Source: Caprella mutica
Lineage: Eukaryota; Arthropoda; Malacostraca; Amphipoda; Caprellidae
Direction: 5' to 3'
Assembly: GCA_947561585.1 (NCBI GenBank)
Contig: CANNZV010001630.1
Location: 1 to 64,000, forward strand
Length of the DNA: 64,000 bases
Of this stretch, positions 17,781 to 27,259 are shown in pieces (positions within the stretch are counted from its first letter, which is position 1; every line of letters starts with the position of its first letter). The notes below the pieces were generated by a model. That model had not been told where the DNA came from. It made no database searches and saw only the letters and a list, made by a program, of their open reading frames with translations. Both the position numbers and the translations under genes were made by a program.

Positions 17781-18242
17781 TTCTAAAATATGATAAGTCG
17801 CAGGACAAACTTCGGTATTCATGGACTGTTGGTATCGCTGCTGCGCAATATCTTTTCCTTTTATATGTGGAAAAACTTGGCAAACTTCAGGACGAACTTC
17901 ATAAATAGAACAAGCATTATCCTTTCCTAAAAAAGGACAAGGAACGGTTTGTATCAAAATTTCGTCTTCGGGCGTGATCGTATAATCCAAAAAAGAATAA
18001 AGGTCTTTGCCTAGATATTTGCTGATACGGGCAACATCTTCTTCTGTCATGTTGATGTTAAAGGACTTGCAACAATTGCCACAATCCAAGCAATTGATTT
18101 CAGAAAAAACTTCGTCATGCAAAGCATCTACAGTTTCGTTTAAATCCGCTACTTTACGAGTTTTAAGGCTTTTGATAAAAGCTAAATTTTCTTTGCTTTT
18201 CTCTTTTTTATCTTGTTTCCATTCTTCAAAAAGTGTATTCAT
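17760..18242 (-). CDS. YkgJ-family cysteine cluster protein
   Basis: This 160-residue protein has the zinc- or iron-sulfur-type cluster of the YkgJ/CxxCxxCC family: CLDCGNCCKSFNINMTEED, then CPFLGKDNACSIYEVRPEVC and a C-terminal cysteine in TEVCPATYH. Members are small metal-binding proteins of uncertain role. The start overlaps the stop of the upstream fusion enzyme gene in an ATGA tetranucleotide, so the two are translationally coupled. The stop lies inside one arm of the 25-base direct repeat. Confidence 0.85.
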   Translation of the reverse strand: MNTLFEEWKQDKKEKSKENLAFIKSLKTRKVADLNETVDALHDEVFSEINCLDCGNCCKSFNINMTEEDVARISKYLGKDLYSFLDYTITPEDEILIQTVPCPFLGKDNACSIYEVRPEVCQVFPHIKGKDIAQQRYQQSMNTEVCPATYHILERLKQVI

Positions 18243-21200
18243 ATTTGCATAAAATCTTCTTTCAAAATCTGTTCAAATTTAGCCAAAAGAAAGTCGGCAT
18301 TGGATTGATTGAAACAAAGCGGAGGCTTTATTTTTATCACATTATGATGCAAACCATCGGTGCTATTGAGAATCCCGTTTTGACACATGCGATTGGCAAG
18401 ATAAGCGGTTTCTGTATCGGCGGGTTCCAAGGTCTCTTGATTGCGCACCAACTCAAAACCCAAAAACAAACCTTCTCCTCGAACATCTCCAATGATAGGA
18501 AATTCTTGCTTCAATTCGTTCAATCCTTTTTTTAGATATGCGCCAATCTCTAAGGCATTTTGCTGTAAGGTTTCATCTTGTATAACACTCAAAACTTCTC
18601 GGCCAATCGCACAAGAAATAGGATTGCCACCAAAGGTATTGAAATATTCCATGCCATTGGCAAAAGCAGTTGCGACAGCCTCGGTGGTGACAACCGCACC
18701 GAGCGGATGACCATTTCCGATAGGTTTGCCCATGACCACAATATCGGGAATAACATCATGCAATTCGAAGCCCCAAAAATGTCTGCCCACTCGACCAAAA
18801 CCAACTTGTACTTCATCGGCAATACAAAGCCCTCCAGCGGCTCGCACATGCGCATAGGCTTCTTTGAAATAGTTGTCGGGCGGCACAACTTGTCCCCCAC
18901 AACTTAGTATTGGTTCGCACAAAAAACCAGCAATATTTTTGCCTTTGGATTGCAGTTCTTCGATGACTCTTTTTAGATAAGCCGCATATTTTTTACCGGC
19001 ATTGGGGTCAGCATTTTTATACTTGCCTCGATAGCCATCTGCAATTGGCATCACATGAACCCAATCGGGCGCACCTGAACCTCCTTTTCCATCAAATTTA
19101 TAAGAACTCACCTCTACACAAGCATTGGTATTGCCATGATAACCAACTTCCGAAACCAATAAATCTTTTTGACCAGAATAAGTTCTAGCCATCCGAATCG
19201 CCAATTCATTGGCTTCGCTTCCTGAATTTACAAAATGACAAACGCTCAACTCTTTGGGCAAAGTTGCACATAATTCCTCGGCATATTGTACGATATTTTC
19301 GTGCAAATAACGAGTATTGGTATTCAACACTGCCATTTGTCGCTGTGCAGCTCGAACGACTCTTGGATGCTGATGCCCGACATGCGGCACATTATTGACC
19401 GTATCCAAATAACGTCTTCCTTCCGAATTATATAAATATTGCTTGTAGCCTCGCACGATATGCAAGGGTTTTTTATAAGACAAACTTAGACTTCTTCCGA
19501 GCTGTTTTTTTCGAGTATTTAAAATGTCATTTGCCGAAAGTGGATTTTTTCTATCATTTATGTTTAAACCTAAAATCAAATTCGGGTCAGGACAGAGACT
19601 TGTCCACAAGTCTCGCTCGGACGGAAAAGCAGCGCCATAAAAATCGCCTTCTTTGTCGAGCATATCCAAGATGATTTGAAAATGAAGATGCGGCGACCAA
19701 CCGCCATTCACATTCATATTGCCAAATTTGGCAATGGCTTGTCCTTTTTGAATGGACATTCCTATGGATAAATTTTCCAAACATTCTACATTCAAATGTC
19801 CATATAAGGTATAAAATTTTTCGCCACTCGGAATCTCATGTTCCAAAATAATGGTTGGGCCATAATCCAAGTCATAAGCATTGTTCTGAAAACTATGCAC
19901 GATTCCATCCAAAGGCGCATATATTTTCGTTCCTTCGTCCGAAAATATATCTAGTCCAATATGAATACTTCGCCATTGAGGGCCATTATTTCCTTCGACC
20001 AAATAGCGATCCGTTGTATAAATAGGACGAGCTTCGTTGTAATTTCCGATACCAAAATTCGAGTTGGCTTCTGCCAATGATTGAAGGATATTTTGATGAA
20101 AAATAACCGAATTATTATAGTCGGCATTATTTCCCAAATCCAAACTAGCCACACTCAAATCGAGTATTTTGAAGGGCTTGGTTTTTAAATCATAATCGAC
20201 AATAGATGCAAAATTTGCTTGATTATTTTTTAAATAATCGCAAATAGCATGATTGGAAGGAATAGCTTCCAATCCACAAGCCGTTCGGAAATGATAATGT
20301 GCCAATTGTGGTGGAATCGCCCGCAATTTTTGGAGCAAATTCCAAGCAGGCGCAGCACTTATAATCAAATATTCATTATCGGGTTCGATGACTTTGTTAT
20401 AAGAAGAATTGACGACGCTGATCAATAATCTATTCGAAATCAAAGGAAAGAGAACTTCCAATTCTTGTTCTGTCAATGGATATTCTTGGTGGAAAGCTGC
20501 AATGAAAGGTCGAGCTGCTGCAAGCGGGTCAGCTTGGTGCATCATGGCATAAGCCAAGGCAATTGCCAACTCGTTGACGATGGGCAAATAAATACTATCG
20601 CCAAAATCAATAATGCCCACAACTTTTGGATGACTCAAATCCGTATTAACAACTATATTGTTGTCATTCAAATCTCCTTGGATGATGCCTTTGCGCAACT
20701 GTGGCAAAATAGGAATGGCTTGTGTCTCGAAGACTTGTATAAAATAATCGACTAGACTTTGGTTTTCCTTTTTTACAATATATTGGCGATGCGCCTTGAC
20801 CCAATCGAGCGAGCAATTATCCCAACGAAAATCTTTTCTATGAGCTGCGGGATGCTCAAAGCCTTGTAAGGCTTTGCTTAATTTGCCTGCGACTCTTCCT
20901 AAGTTTTCTAATAAATGAGTACGAATAGGATTGACATCTGACCACATTCGACCTGCGACCCAAGTGAGTAAGCGGACAAAATAAGTTTCTCCTTTTTTGT
21001 TTTTTAAAATGCTAATAAAATCGCCATTAAAATTTGGTAAAACTTGTGGTAAATCCAAGCCCAAATCTTGCTTTGCCAAATGAGCCATCATTTGGTTTTG
21101 CATTTGGAGATTTTCTAATTCCGAAATAGGATTGGCAATTTTTAGAATATATTCTTTGCCATCGACGGCTTTGATGTAATAATTTTTATCAATATCGCCA

Positions 21201-21289
21201 GCAAGTGATTTCGCTTGTTGGACTTTTATTCCAAAAAAAGATTGAGCAATGGTGTGAGCTGTTTTGATAGAAAGATCAGATAAAATCAT
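18239..21289 (-). CDS. Three-domain fusion: APH-type kinase, M23 peptidase, class III aminotransferase-fold enzyme
   Basis: A single 1016-residue frame joins three enzyme folds. Residues ~15-330 are an aminoglycoside-phosphotransferase/choline-kinase-like kinase with IIQGDLNDNNIV and GIIDFGDS; the usual catalytic-loop histidine is glutamine here. Residues ~430-570 are an M23 zinc peptidase/LytM domain with HIGLDIF, YGHL and SPHLHFQI, so all zinc ligands are present. Residues ~600-1016 are a PLP enzyme of the class III aminotransferase fold, with NSGSEANELAIR, IADEVQVGFGRVG and the PLP lysine in VMGKPIGNG (K855). The kinase and PLP parts resemble hydroxylysine kinase and the AGXT2L phospho-lyases, suggesting phosphorylation of an amino alcohol or hydroxy-amino acid followed by phosphate elimination (inference). 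No signal peptide is seen. It lies in an operon with lpxD upstream and a YkgJ gene downstream. Confidence 0.85.
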   Translation of the reverse strand: MILSDLSIKTAHTIAQSFFGIKVQQAKSLAGDIDKNYYIKAVDGKEYILKIANPISELENLQMQNQMMAHLAKQDLGLDLPQVLPNFNGDFISILKNKKGETYFVRLLTWVAGRMWSDVNPIRTHLLENLGRVAGKLSKALQGFEHPAAHRKDFRWDNCSLDWVKAHRQYIVKKENQSLVDYFIQVFETQAIPILPQLRKGIIQGDLNDNNIVVNTDLSHPKVVGIIDFGDSIYLPIVNELAIALAYAMMHQADPLAAARPFIAAFHQEYPLTEQELEVLFPLISNRLLISVVNSSYNKVIEPDNEYLIISAAPAWNLLQKLRAIPPQLAHYHFRTACGLEAIPSNHAICDYLKNNQANFASIVDYDLKTKPFKILDLSVASLDLGNNADYNNSVIFHQNILQSLAEANSNFGIGNYNEARPIYTTDRYLVEGNNGPQWRSIHIGLDIFSDEGTKIYAPLDGIVHSFQNNAYDLDYGPTIILEHEIPSGEKFYTLYGHLNVECLENLSIGMSIQKGQAIAKFGNMNVNGGWSPHLHFQIILDMLDKEGDFYGAAFPSERDLWTSLCPDPNLILGLNINDRKNPLSANDILNTRKKQLGRSLSLSYKKPLHIVRGYKQYLYNSEGRRYLDTVNNVPHVGHQHPRVVRAAQRQMAVLNTNTRYLHENIVQYAEELCATLPKELSVCHFVNSGSEANELAIRMARTYSGQKDLLVSEVGYHGNTNACVEVSSYKFDGKGGSGAPDWVHVMPIADGYRGKYKNADPNAGKKYAAYLKRVIEELQSKGKNIAGFLCEPILSCGGQVVPPDNYFKEAYAHVRAAGGLCIADEVQVGFGRVGRHFWGFELHDVIPDIVVMGKPIGNGHPLGAVVTTEAVATAFANGMEYFNTFGGNPISCAIGREVLSVIQDETLQQNALEIGAYLKKGLNELKQEFPIIGDVRGEGLFLGFELVRNQETLEPADTETAYLANRMCQNGILNSTDGLHHNVIKIKPPLCFNQSNADFLLAKFEQILKEDFMQI

Positions 21290-21304
21290 AATGTTGGTTT
21301 TGTC

Positions 21305-22222
21305 TTATTTTTTCTTCACCAAAGAACGGAGCGTTGCCAATTCCTTGTATTTTTCACGAGCTTCGGCGGCAGGATAGCCAAAATAAACTTTTCCGCCTTC
21401 GAGGTTTTTGGAAACACCAGATTTGGCAAGAATGACGGATTTTGCTCCAATGTGTAAATTTTGAGCAATTCCGACTTGTCCGTAAAGCACAACTTCGTCT
21501 CCGATAATTGTTTTTCCGCCGATGCCGACTTGAGCAGCAAAAAGACAGTTTTTTCCAACCACAACTCCGTGTCCAATATGAATTTGACAATCCAATTTGC
21601 TACCTTTTCCAATAATCGTATCCCCCGAAACGCCTTTGGCAATCGTACAACCAGCACCAATCGAAACCTCATCTTCGATAATGACTCGTCCGCCTGAACG
21701 CCATTGTTGATAAGTAGCTTCTTTCTTTTTAAAATAAAAAGCATCAGAACCAATCACGCTACCCGACTGGATGATGACATTTTTGCCAATAATACTATGT
21801 TCTTGTATAGAAACATTGGCTTGAATATAGCTGTTTTCGCCAATTTTTACCTGCGCTCCAATGATGACATTGGGTTCGAGAATAACACTTGGATGAACTT
21901 CGGCACTTGGATGAATCGCAGCATTTAAGGGTTGAAAAGGACGATGTTCTCGCACCAAAGAATCGTAAGCTTCAAAAGGATTGTCGTGTAGCAACAAAGC
22001 TTTTCCTTCGGGACAATCGACCCTTTTATTTAAAATAATAATACTTGCTGCGGAGTTGAGCGACTTGTTAAAATACTTTTCGACATCGACAAAAGTAATG
22101 TCTCCTGGCTCAACTTTGTGGATTTCATTGATGCCCGATGCCAATAAATTGGCATCGCCGATAATTTCGGCATCAATTTTTCGAGCAATATCTTTAATAG
22201 GAACAGCTTGTGGAAATTTCAT
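21305..22222 (-). CDS. lpxD: LpxD-like UDP-3-O-acylglucosamine N-acyltransferase
   Basis: The protein has the LpxD N-terminal uridine-binding domain (MKFPQAVPIKDIARKIDAEIIGDANLLASGI, EPGDITFVD), followed by a left-handed beta-helix of hexapeptide repeats (VILEPNVIIGAQVKIG...). The catalytic histidine region is SKLDCQIHIGHGVVVGKNC, and the C-terminus is helical. LpxD adds the second acyl chain in lipid A synthesis. The start at 22222 fits the family; an ATG 11 codons upstream is less likely. GSDAFYFKKK suggests the divergent second LpxD-like paralogue of some Bacteroidota, so substrate may differ. The fusion enzyme follows 15 bases downstream. Confidence 0.85.
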   Translation of the reverse strand: MKFPQAVPIKDIARKIDAEIIGDANLLASGINEIHKVEPGDITFVDVEKYFNKSLNSAASIIILNKRVDCPEGKALLLHDNPFEAYDSLVREHRPFQPLNAAIHPSAEVHPSVILEPNVIIGAQVKIGENSYIQANVSIQEHSIIGKNVIIQSGSVIGSDAFYFKKKEATYQQWRSGGRVIIEDEVSIGAGCTIAKGVSGDTIIGKGSKLDCQIHIGHGVVVGKNCLFAAQVGIGGKTIIGDEVVLYGQVGIAQNLHIGAKSVILAKSGVSKNLEGGKVYFGYPAAEAREKYKELATLRSLVKKK

Positions 22223-22381
22223 GCGTCTATAATTATTTTTTTTGAAAATTGCCACATGGAACTTGATGATTAATTGATTTATTTCCTTTTAGAATAGATT
22301 TAATTAATCATGTTCGTTTCATCTAGGAATATTTTAGATACAAAAGAACGACGGATTTCCTATTTTTACAATAAAACATCT

Positions 22382-22792
22382 ATGATTATTCAAAAAGAAA
22401 TAAAACTTAGTCCTCGTTCTAGAGGTTATCATATCATAACGGAGGAAGTTTTGCAAGCGATTGGAGCTTTGCCGCAAACTGGAATTTTCCATTTATTTAT
22501 AAAACACACTTCGGCTGCTATAACGATTAATGAAAATGCAGACCCTTCGGTACGAGTAGATTTTGAAAATATTTTCAACAAAATAATACCCGAAAATGAA
22601 CCCTATTTGACGCACACAATGGAAGGTCCCGACGATATGCCTGCGCACATAAAAGCAGCCATGATTGGTTCGTCTATTTCGACTCCTATAAGCGATGGAC
22701 AATTGAATTTGGGCACTTGGCAAGGCATTTATTTATGCGAGTTTCGGAATCATGGCGGTAGCCGAAAATTAGTAGCAACTATTTATAACTAA
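22382..22792 (+). CDS. YjbQ/UPF0047 family protein
   Basis: This 136-residue protein has the full YjbQ signature: HLFIKHTSAAITINENADPSVRVDFENIF, HTMEGPDDMPAHIKAAMIG, and LNLGTWQGIYLCEFRNHGG. Members form trimers with a metal site, and some show weak thiamine-phosphate synthase activity; the true role is unclear. The start at 22382 (MIIQKEIKLS) matches family length; the open frame back to 22310 is judged untranslated. A LysE-type exporter gene follows after 16 bases. Confidence 0.9.
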   Translation: MIIQKEIKLSPRSRGYHIITEEVLQAIGALPQTGIFHLFIKHTSAAITINENADPSVRVDFENIFNKIIPENEPYLTHTMEGPDDMPAHIKAAMIGSSISTPISDGQLNLGTWQGIYLCEFRNHGGSRKLVATIYN

Positions 22793-22808
22793 CGACTTAA
22801 ATCATCCA

Positions 22809-23438
22809 ATGAATTTATTGCTCGAAGGCATTCAAATCGGCTTGGTATTGGCAATTATGACTGGGCCCATTTTCTTTGCGCTGCTACACGTAAGCGTCGA
22901 AGAAGGTTTGGCTGCGGGTGCGATGGTGGGTTTGGGTATTTGGATTAGCGATATACTATTTATTTTGGGCGTTTCCCTCGGAATGAATTATGCTATGACT
23001 ACGGCAGAAACCAATAGTTTTACTTTTGGAGTTGGTGTTATAGGAGGTTTGATTTTGATTGCATTTGGTGTAGGAACAGTATTAAAAAAACCACGACACT
23101 TGATTTTTGAGGTAAATGAGCCTAATCGTTATTCTTCTTGGCTTTCTTTATGGACTAAAGGTTTTTTGATCAATAGTATTAATCCTTTTACCTTCTTTTT
23201 TTGGTTAGGAATAGCGAGTACTATGGTCGTCAAAAATGCTTTGACCTTGAGTGAAACGATTTTATTTTTTTCTGGTATTATGATAACGGTCATTGCTACC
23301 GATTTTCTGAAAATTTACTTGTCAAAAGAAATTCGTCAATTTTTACAATACAAACATCTCTTGTGGCTGCGCTACCTTTCTGGTGGTGCATTAGTTTTAT
23401 TTGGACTAGCATTAATTGTACGAGTTGTTTTTTTGTAA
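22809..23438 (+). CDS. LysE-family amino-acid exporter
   Basis: This 209-residue membrane protein has about six hydrophobic helices and the LysE N-terminal motif GIQIGLVLAIMTGPIFFALLHVSVEEGL with the conserved TGP. It also carries GLGIWISDILFI and NPFTFFFWLGIAS (the helix-4 asparagine-proline). The family exports amino acids or related small solutes at the inner membrane; the substrate cannot be told. It probably forms a two-gene transcript with yjbQ. Confidence 0.88.
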   Translation: MNLLLEGIQIGLVLAIMTGPIFFALLHVSVEEGLAAGAMVGLGIWISDILFILGVSLGMNYAMTTAETNSFTFGVGVIGGLILIAFGVGTVLKKPRHLIFEVNEPNRYSSWLSLWTKGFLINSINPFTFFFWLGIASTMVVKNALTLSETILFFSGIMITVIATDFLKIYLSKEIRQFLQYKHLLWLRYLSGGALVLFGLALIVRVVFL

Positions 23439-23502
23439 AAATATTACTAATTGATTAGTTAACAATGTATTATATATAGTTTTAGATAAACCAAGTTATT
23501 AA

Positions 23503-23531
23503 TCGAAGGGCGAACATAAGTCGCCGTCCGA
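23503..23531 (+). repeat. Dispersed palindrome, copy 2 (before pyrD)
   Basis: TCGAAGGGCGAACATAAGTC and the following nine bases form a 29-base palindrome related to those at 7261-7289 and 37918-37945 (shared TCGRAGGGCGA...AGTCGC..TCCGA skeleton). It lies in the 158-base spacer between lysE and pyrD. Confidence 0.5.
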
Positions 23532-23548
23532 CAATATTAAATTTACCG

Positions 23549-23556
23549 TATATTTG
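23549..23556 (+). promoter_or_regulatory. Putative -7 box upstream of pyrD
   Basis: TATATTTG matches TAnnTTTG and lies 40 bases before the GTG start of pyrD. No convincing TTTG element is found 17-23 bases upstream. Confidence 0.4.
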
Positions 23557-23596
23557 TCGGAATTTTAGTCCTTTATTTTAACCAAAAAATCGACTT

Positions 23597-24628
23597 GTGT
23601 ACAAAACCTTACTCAAACCAATTTTCTTCTTGTTTTCGCCTGAAAAGGCACATCATTTAGCCCTAGCTGCTTTTCGAATATTATTGGCAATACCAATAGT
23701 AAGTCACATAACTAGAGCAATGTATCGAATCGAAGATAAGCGATTGGAACGGCAATTGTTTGGACTCACTTTCCCAAACCCTGTGGGTTTGGCAGCGGGT
23801 TTTGACAAAGATGGCAAGTATTATAAAACAATGGCAGCTTTGGGTTTTGGTTTTATAGAACTAGGAACGGTCACTCCAAAAGGGCAAGTGGGCAATCCAC
23901 AACCTCGTCTTTTTCGATTGCCTCAAGACGAGGGCATTATAAATCGAATGGGATTCAATAATGAAGGGATGGATGCACTTGTAGAACGTTTGCAAAAAGG
24001 TCGTCTAGAAAATGTCATTGTCGGAGGAAATATTGGTAAAAACAAACTCACTCCGAACGACCAAGCTGCAGATGATTATGAAAAATGCTTTGAAGCACTT
24101 TTCGATTATGTCGATTATTTTGTGGTCAATGTGAGTTCTCCTAATACACCAAATTTGCGAGCTTTACAGGACAAAGAACCCTTGACCAAATTGCTTAATC
24201 TTTTGCAAGAACTCAATCAATCAAAACCGAATCCAAAACCTATTTTGCTGAAAATTGCACCCGATTTGACGGACAGCCAATTGGACGATATTTTGGAAAT
24301 TGTAGAAACTACCAAAATAGATGGATTGATTGCAACCAATACGACTATCTCTAGAGAAAATCTTCGTGCCAAAGCAGAACGGATTGAAGAAATTGGTGCA
24401 GGTGGTTTGAGCGGGCAACCGCTCAAAGCGAGAGCGACAGAAGTGATTCGATATTTACATCAAAAGTCAAACGGTCAAGTAAAAATTATTGGAGTAGGCG
24501 GAATTGCTAGTGCTGCCGATGCACTCGAAAAATTAGAAGCAGGAGCTTCTTTGGTTCAAATATATTCAGGATTAATTTACGAAGGGCCAGGTTTGATAAA
24601 AGCAATTAATAAGGCATTGTTGAAATGA
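23597..24628 (+). CDS. pyrD: Quinone-dependent dihydroorotate dehydrogenase (class 2)
   Basis: This 343-residue FMN enzyme oxidises dihydroorotate to orotate in pyrimidine synthesis. The N-terminal helix ([21 protein letters not shown]) is the membrane-binding extension of class 2 enzymes. [43 protein letters not shown] (with the catalytic serine) and [29 protein letters not shown] (phosphate-binding) are all present. It starts at GTG. It is followed by a two-way terminator shared with the convergent reductase gene. carB at the right end of the window belongs to the same pathway. Confidence 0.96.
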   Translation: MYKTLLKPIFFLFSPEKAHHLALAAFRILLAIPIVSHITRAMYRIEDKRLERQLFGLTFPNPVGLAAGFDKDGKYYKTMAALGFGFIELGTVTPKGQVGNPQPRLFRLPQDEGIINRMGFNNEGMDALVERLQKGRLENVIVGGNIGKNKLTPNDQAADDYEKCFEALFDYVDYFVVNVSSPNTPNLRALQDKEPLTKLLNLLQELNQSKPNPKPILLKIAPDLTDSQLDDILEIVETTKIDGLIATNTTISRENLRAKAERIEEIGAGGLSGQPLKARATEVIRYLHQKSNGQVKIIGVGGIASAADALEKLEAGASLVQIYSGLIYEGPGLIKAINKALLK

Positions 24629-24631
24629 AAA

Positions 24632-24665
24632 AAGAAGGATGCTTTTGAAGCATCCTTCTTTTTTT
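24632..24665. terminator. Bidirectional intrinsic terminator after pyrD
   Basis: AAGAAGGATGC at 24632-24642 and GCATCCTTCTT at 24650-24660 form an 11-bp stem with a seven-base loop, flanked by A and T runs. It separates convergent pyrD and the reductase gene. Confidence 0.9.
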
Positions 24666-25790
24666 CTACACATCAAAAGTGATTTCTAAGTCATCCGTTG
24701 TAGGATGCGCTTGACAAGTAAGGATAAAACCATCAGCGATTTCGTCATCGTCGAGGGCAAAGCAAGCATCCATTTCTACCTTTCCTTTGAGGACTTTTGC
24801 CATACAACTAGAACAAGCACCGCTTGTACAAGAGTAAGGAGGATCTTTCTTTTCGGCTATCAATACATCCAAAATTGTTTTGTCTTTTGGAATAATGCTT
24901 TGGAAGGTTTCGCCTTCTAGCGTAACGGAAATTACCGCTTCATTGGGATTGCTGCTTGTCGCAACTTTTGTTTCATTGGAAGAAGTGAAACGTTCGGAAT
25001 GAATACGTTTTTTATTGACTTCTTTTTGCAAAAGATGATTTTCTACTGCATCAATCATCTGACCAGGCCCACAAATAAAATAATCTATATCGGTATAACG
25101 GGCTTTGTTTTCGTCCAGAAAAGTGGCAATCATATTGCCATCAATTCTTCCTTTCTTACCTGTCCAAGAGCTTTTCGCTCTTTTGAAAAAACCACCCAAA
25201 CCGCCTGTTTTTTCTTTTTTTGGTTGACTTAAAACATAGTCTACAAAAAATTGCCCTTCATAGCGTTTTTGCAACTGGTCGAGCGCATCTCTAAAAATAA
25301 TATCTTCTTCGCAACGATTTCCATACAAGAGGAAAACAGAGTTTTGAGGTTCGACCTCTAGCGTGGTTTTTATTATCGAAATAAGTGGTGTAATGCCACT
25401 TCCTGCACCAAAAAAGTAATAGGTTTTTTTGCTGTCAGCATCGAGTTTGGTATAGAAACGACCCTCGGGAGCCATGACTTCTATCGAGTCATTGACTTGC
25501 ACTTTGTCGGCAATATGATTGGATACCAATCCGCCATTTACTCGCTTGACGGTAACAGTGATATGTTCCTCCAAAGGGCTACTTGACATAGAATAGGCTC
25601 GGCGAACTTCTGTACCATTCAAGTCAAATTTGAGGGTCAAATATTGACCTTGTTTGTATTTGAATGTATCTTTTAGTTCACTAGGAATTTCAAAAGAAAT
25701 AGAAACTGTGTCTTTTGTCTCCTGTTGTTTTTTGCTAACTTTTAAAGTATGGAAGTGGCTACTCATTTTACTTTTTTGGTTCTCTGACAA
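24666..25790 (-). CDS. PaaE-like FAD/NAD(P) ferredoxin reductase with C-terminal 2Fe-2S domain
   Basis: The 374-residue protein has three modules. The FAD-binding barrel (about 10-115) shows [10 protein letters not shown]. The NAD(P)-binding domain (about 120-270) shows [17 protein letters not shown] and [10 protein letters not shown]. The C-terminal plant-type ferredoxin domain carries [13 protein letters not shown] plus a distal cysteine in FILTCQAHP, giving four 2Fe-2S ligands. This order is that of PaaE and related oxygenase reductases, which pass electrons from NAD(P)H to an oxygenase. No paa or other oxygenase genes are nearby, so the partner is unknown. A start at [10 protein letters not shown] (25766) is also possible. 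An internal basic insert ([16 protein letters not shown]) is present. Confidence 0.88.
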   Translation of the reverse strand: MSENQKSKMSSHFHTLKVSKKQQETKDTVSISFEIPSELKDTFKYKQGQYLTLKFDLNGTEVRRAYSMSSSPLEEHITVTVKRVNGGLVSNHIADKVQVNDSIEVMAPEGRFYTKLDADSKKTYYFFGAGSGITPLISIIKTTLEVEPQNSVFLLYGNRCEEDIIFRDALDQLQKRYEGQFFVDYVLSQPKKEKTGGLGGFFKRAKSSWTGKKGRIDGNMIATFLDENKARYTDIDYFICGPGQMIDAVENHLLQKEVNKKRIHSERFTSSNETKVATSSNPNEAVISVTLEGETFQSIIPKDKTILDVLIAEKKDPPYSCTSGACSSCMAKVLKGKVEMDACFALDDDEIADGFILTCQAHPTTDDLEITFDV

Positions 25791-25968
25791 ATGCCGTAAT
25801 TACTGACACGGAATTTGTCATAGAACGATTTTTTTTAAGGATATTTTTGAGATTGTAAACCTAATAAGTATTCTTCGGAAAAAGAAATACTTAGGTTTCT
25901 CTTTCAACTAACATTCCTATAGAATGAAAGTTTTCATTACCTTTATGAGAAATGAAATTATACAAATA

Positions 25969-27159
25969 ATGAAAACAATTTTAACGATTTTCAAAAAAGA
26001 AATGCTCGATACACTTCGAGATAGAAGAACATTGATTACGATGATTGCTGTTCCGCTTTTGTTGATTCCTGTAATAACCTCTGTTATGTCTTCTTTTCAG
26101 AAACAACAGATGGAAAGTGCACAAGAAAAGAATTTGAGAATAGCGGTTGAAAGTAATGGCAATGGTGCTGAATTTATAAAGCAACTCAAAGTTCGCAAGG
26201 ATATGGAAATCAAAGAAGGCCTTGACCCTTTGGATTTTAATGAATTGATTCGGAATGATAGCCTCGATTTGGCTTTGGTGATTGGAGAAGATTTCGACCA
26301 AACAGTCGCAGCAGGAAAAACGGGAGCTTTGACGGTTTATTATAATTCTACGGGCGAAAAAGTCATTTTCAATCGCTTTGAAATGGCTATTGAACGCTAT
26401 AACGAGCAATTGCTAGACGCACGCTTGGATTCTTTGCAAACCACAAAAGCAATGATAAATCCAATACGTACGGACAAAAAAGATGTGTATACAACTTCCG
26501 AATCTATTGGTAAAATGGTTGGAGGATTCCTGCCGTATTTGTTTGTCTTGTTTTGTTTTTTTGGGGCAATGTATCCCGCTATTGACTTGTTTACAGGGGA
26601 AAAAGAACGAGGTACGATAGAAACTATTTTGACCACACCTGCAAGCCGATTCGAAATATTGCTAGGCAAAATGTTGGTCGTTATTGTTGCAGGAGTTGTG
26701 TCTGGATTGCTGACTATTTTGGGTTTGTATTTGGCATTGCGTCTCAACAGCGATATACCACAAGAATTGCTCAATGTAGTCGATGTGGTGTTGACTCCTT
26801 CGGTCATTATTTTAATTGTTTTGATGTTGATTCCTTTGACTACTTTTTTTGCAGGAATACTCATTCCAAGTTCCATTTATGCCAAATCTTTCAAAGAGGC
26901 CCAGTCGCTCATTCAACCAATGGCTTTTTTAATTATTATGCCTTTGGCAATCGGAATGTTGCCTTCGATTCAGTTGAATGTTTTTACGGCGATGATTCCT
27001 GTATTGAATGTGGCTTTGGCTTGTAAAGAAATCATTGCGGGGACAATAGATTATACCTTGCTGGCAATCGTCTTTGTTTCTTTATTTATAATTGCGGGTA
27101 TAGGTGTGGCAGTATGTGTGCGTTGGTTTGGGCGAGAAGGAAATATTTTGAGGACTTAG
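25969..27159 (+). CDS. ABC-2 type transporter permease (NatB-like)
   Basis: This ~396-residue membrane protein has one N-terminal helix (ITMIAVPLLLIPVITSVMSSF), a large extracytoplasmic domain (about 50-190), then five or six C-terminal helices including LFTGEKERGTIETILTTPASR, the conserved amphipathic motif of ABC-2 permeases. A start at 25924 would add 15 residues; MKTILTIFKKEMLDTLRDRR at 25969 matches the family. The cognate ATPase, normally adjacent, is missing: the upstream neighbour is a divergent reductase and the downstream one a DUF433 gene. The substrate is unknown. Confidence 0.85.
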   Translation: MKTILTIFKKEMLDTLRDRRTLITMIAVPLLLIPVITSVMSSFQKQQMESAQEKNLRIAVESNGNGAEFIKQLKVRKDMEIKEGLDPLDFNELIRNDSLDLALVIGEDFDQTVAAGKTGALTVYYNSTGEKVIFNRFEMAIERYNEQLLDARLDSLQTTKAMINPIRTDKKDVYTTSESIGKMVGGFLPYLFVLFCFFGAMYPAIDLFTGEKERGTIETILTTPASRFEILLGKMLVVIVAGVVSGLLTILGLYLALRLNSDIPQELLNVVDVVLTPSVIILIVLMLIPLTTFFAGILIPSSIYAKSFKEAQSLIQPMAFLIIMPLAIGMLPSIQLNVFTAMIPVLNVALACKEIIAGTIDYTLLAIVFVSLFIIAGIGVAVCVRWFGREGNILRT

Positions 27160-27222
27160 TTCTACCCTAACTTCCTAATGACTCAGAAGTTGCTTTCACT
27201 TAAAAAAATAGGGAAATTATTT

Positions 27223-27255
27223 TTTGACAGTAATGTTAGTTTATATGTATCTTTG
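27223..27255 (+). promoter_or_regulatory. Bacteroidota consensus promoter of the DUF433 gene
   Basis: TTTG at 27223-27226 and TATCTTTG at 27248-27255 are separated by 21 bases, matching the TTTG/TAnnTTTG consensus. The start codon of the DUF433 gene is at 27260, so transcription would begin on or next to the ATG, implying a leaderless or nearly leaderless mRNA. Confidence 0.6.
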
Positions 27256-27259
27256 AAAG

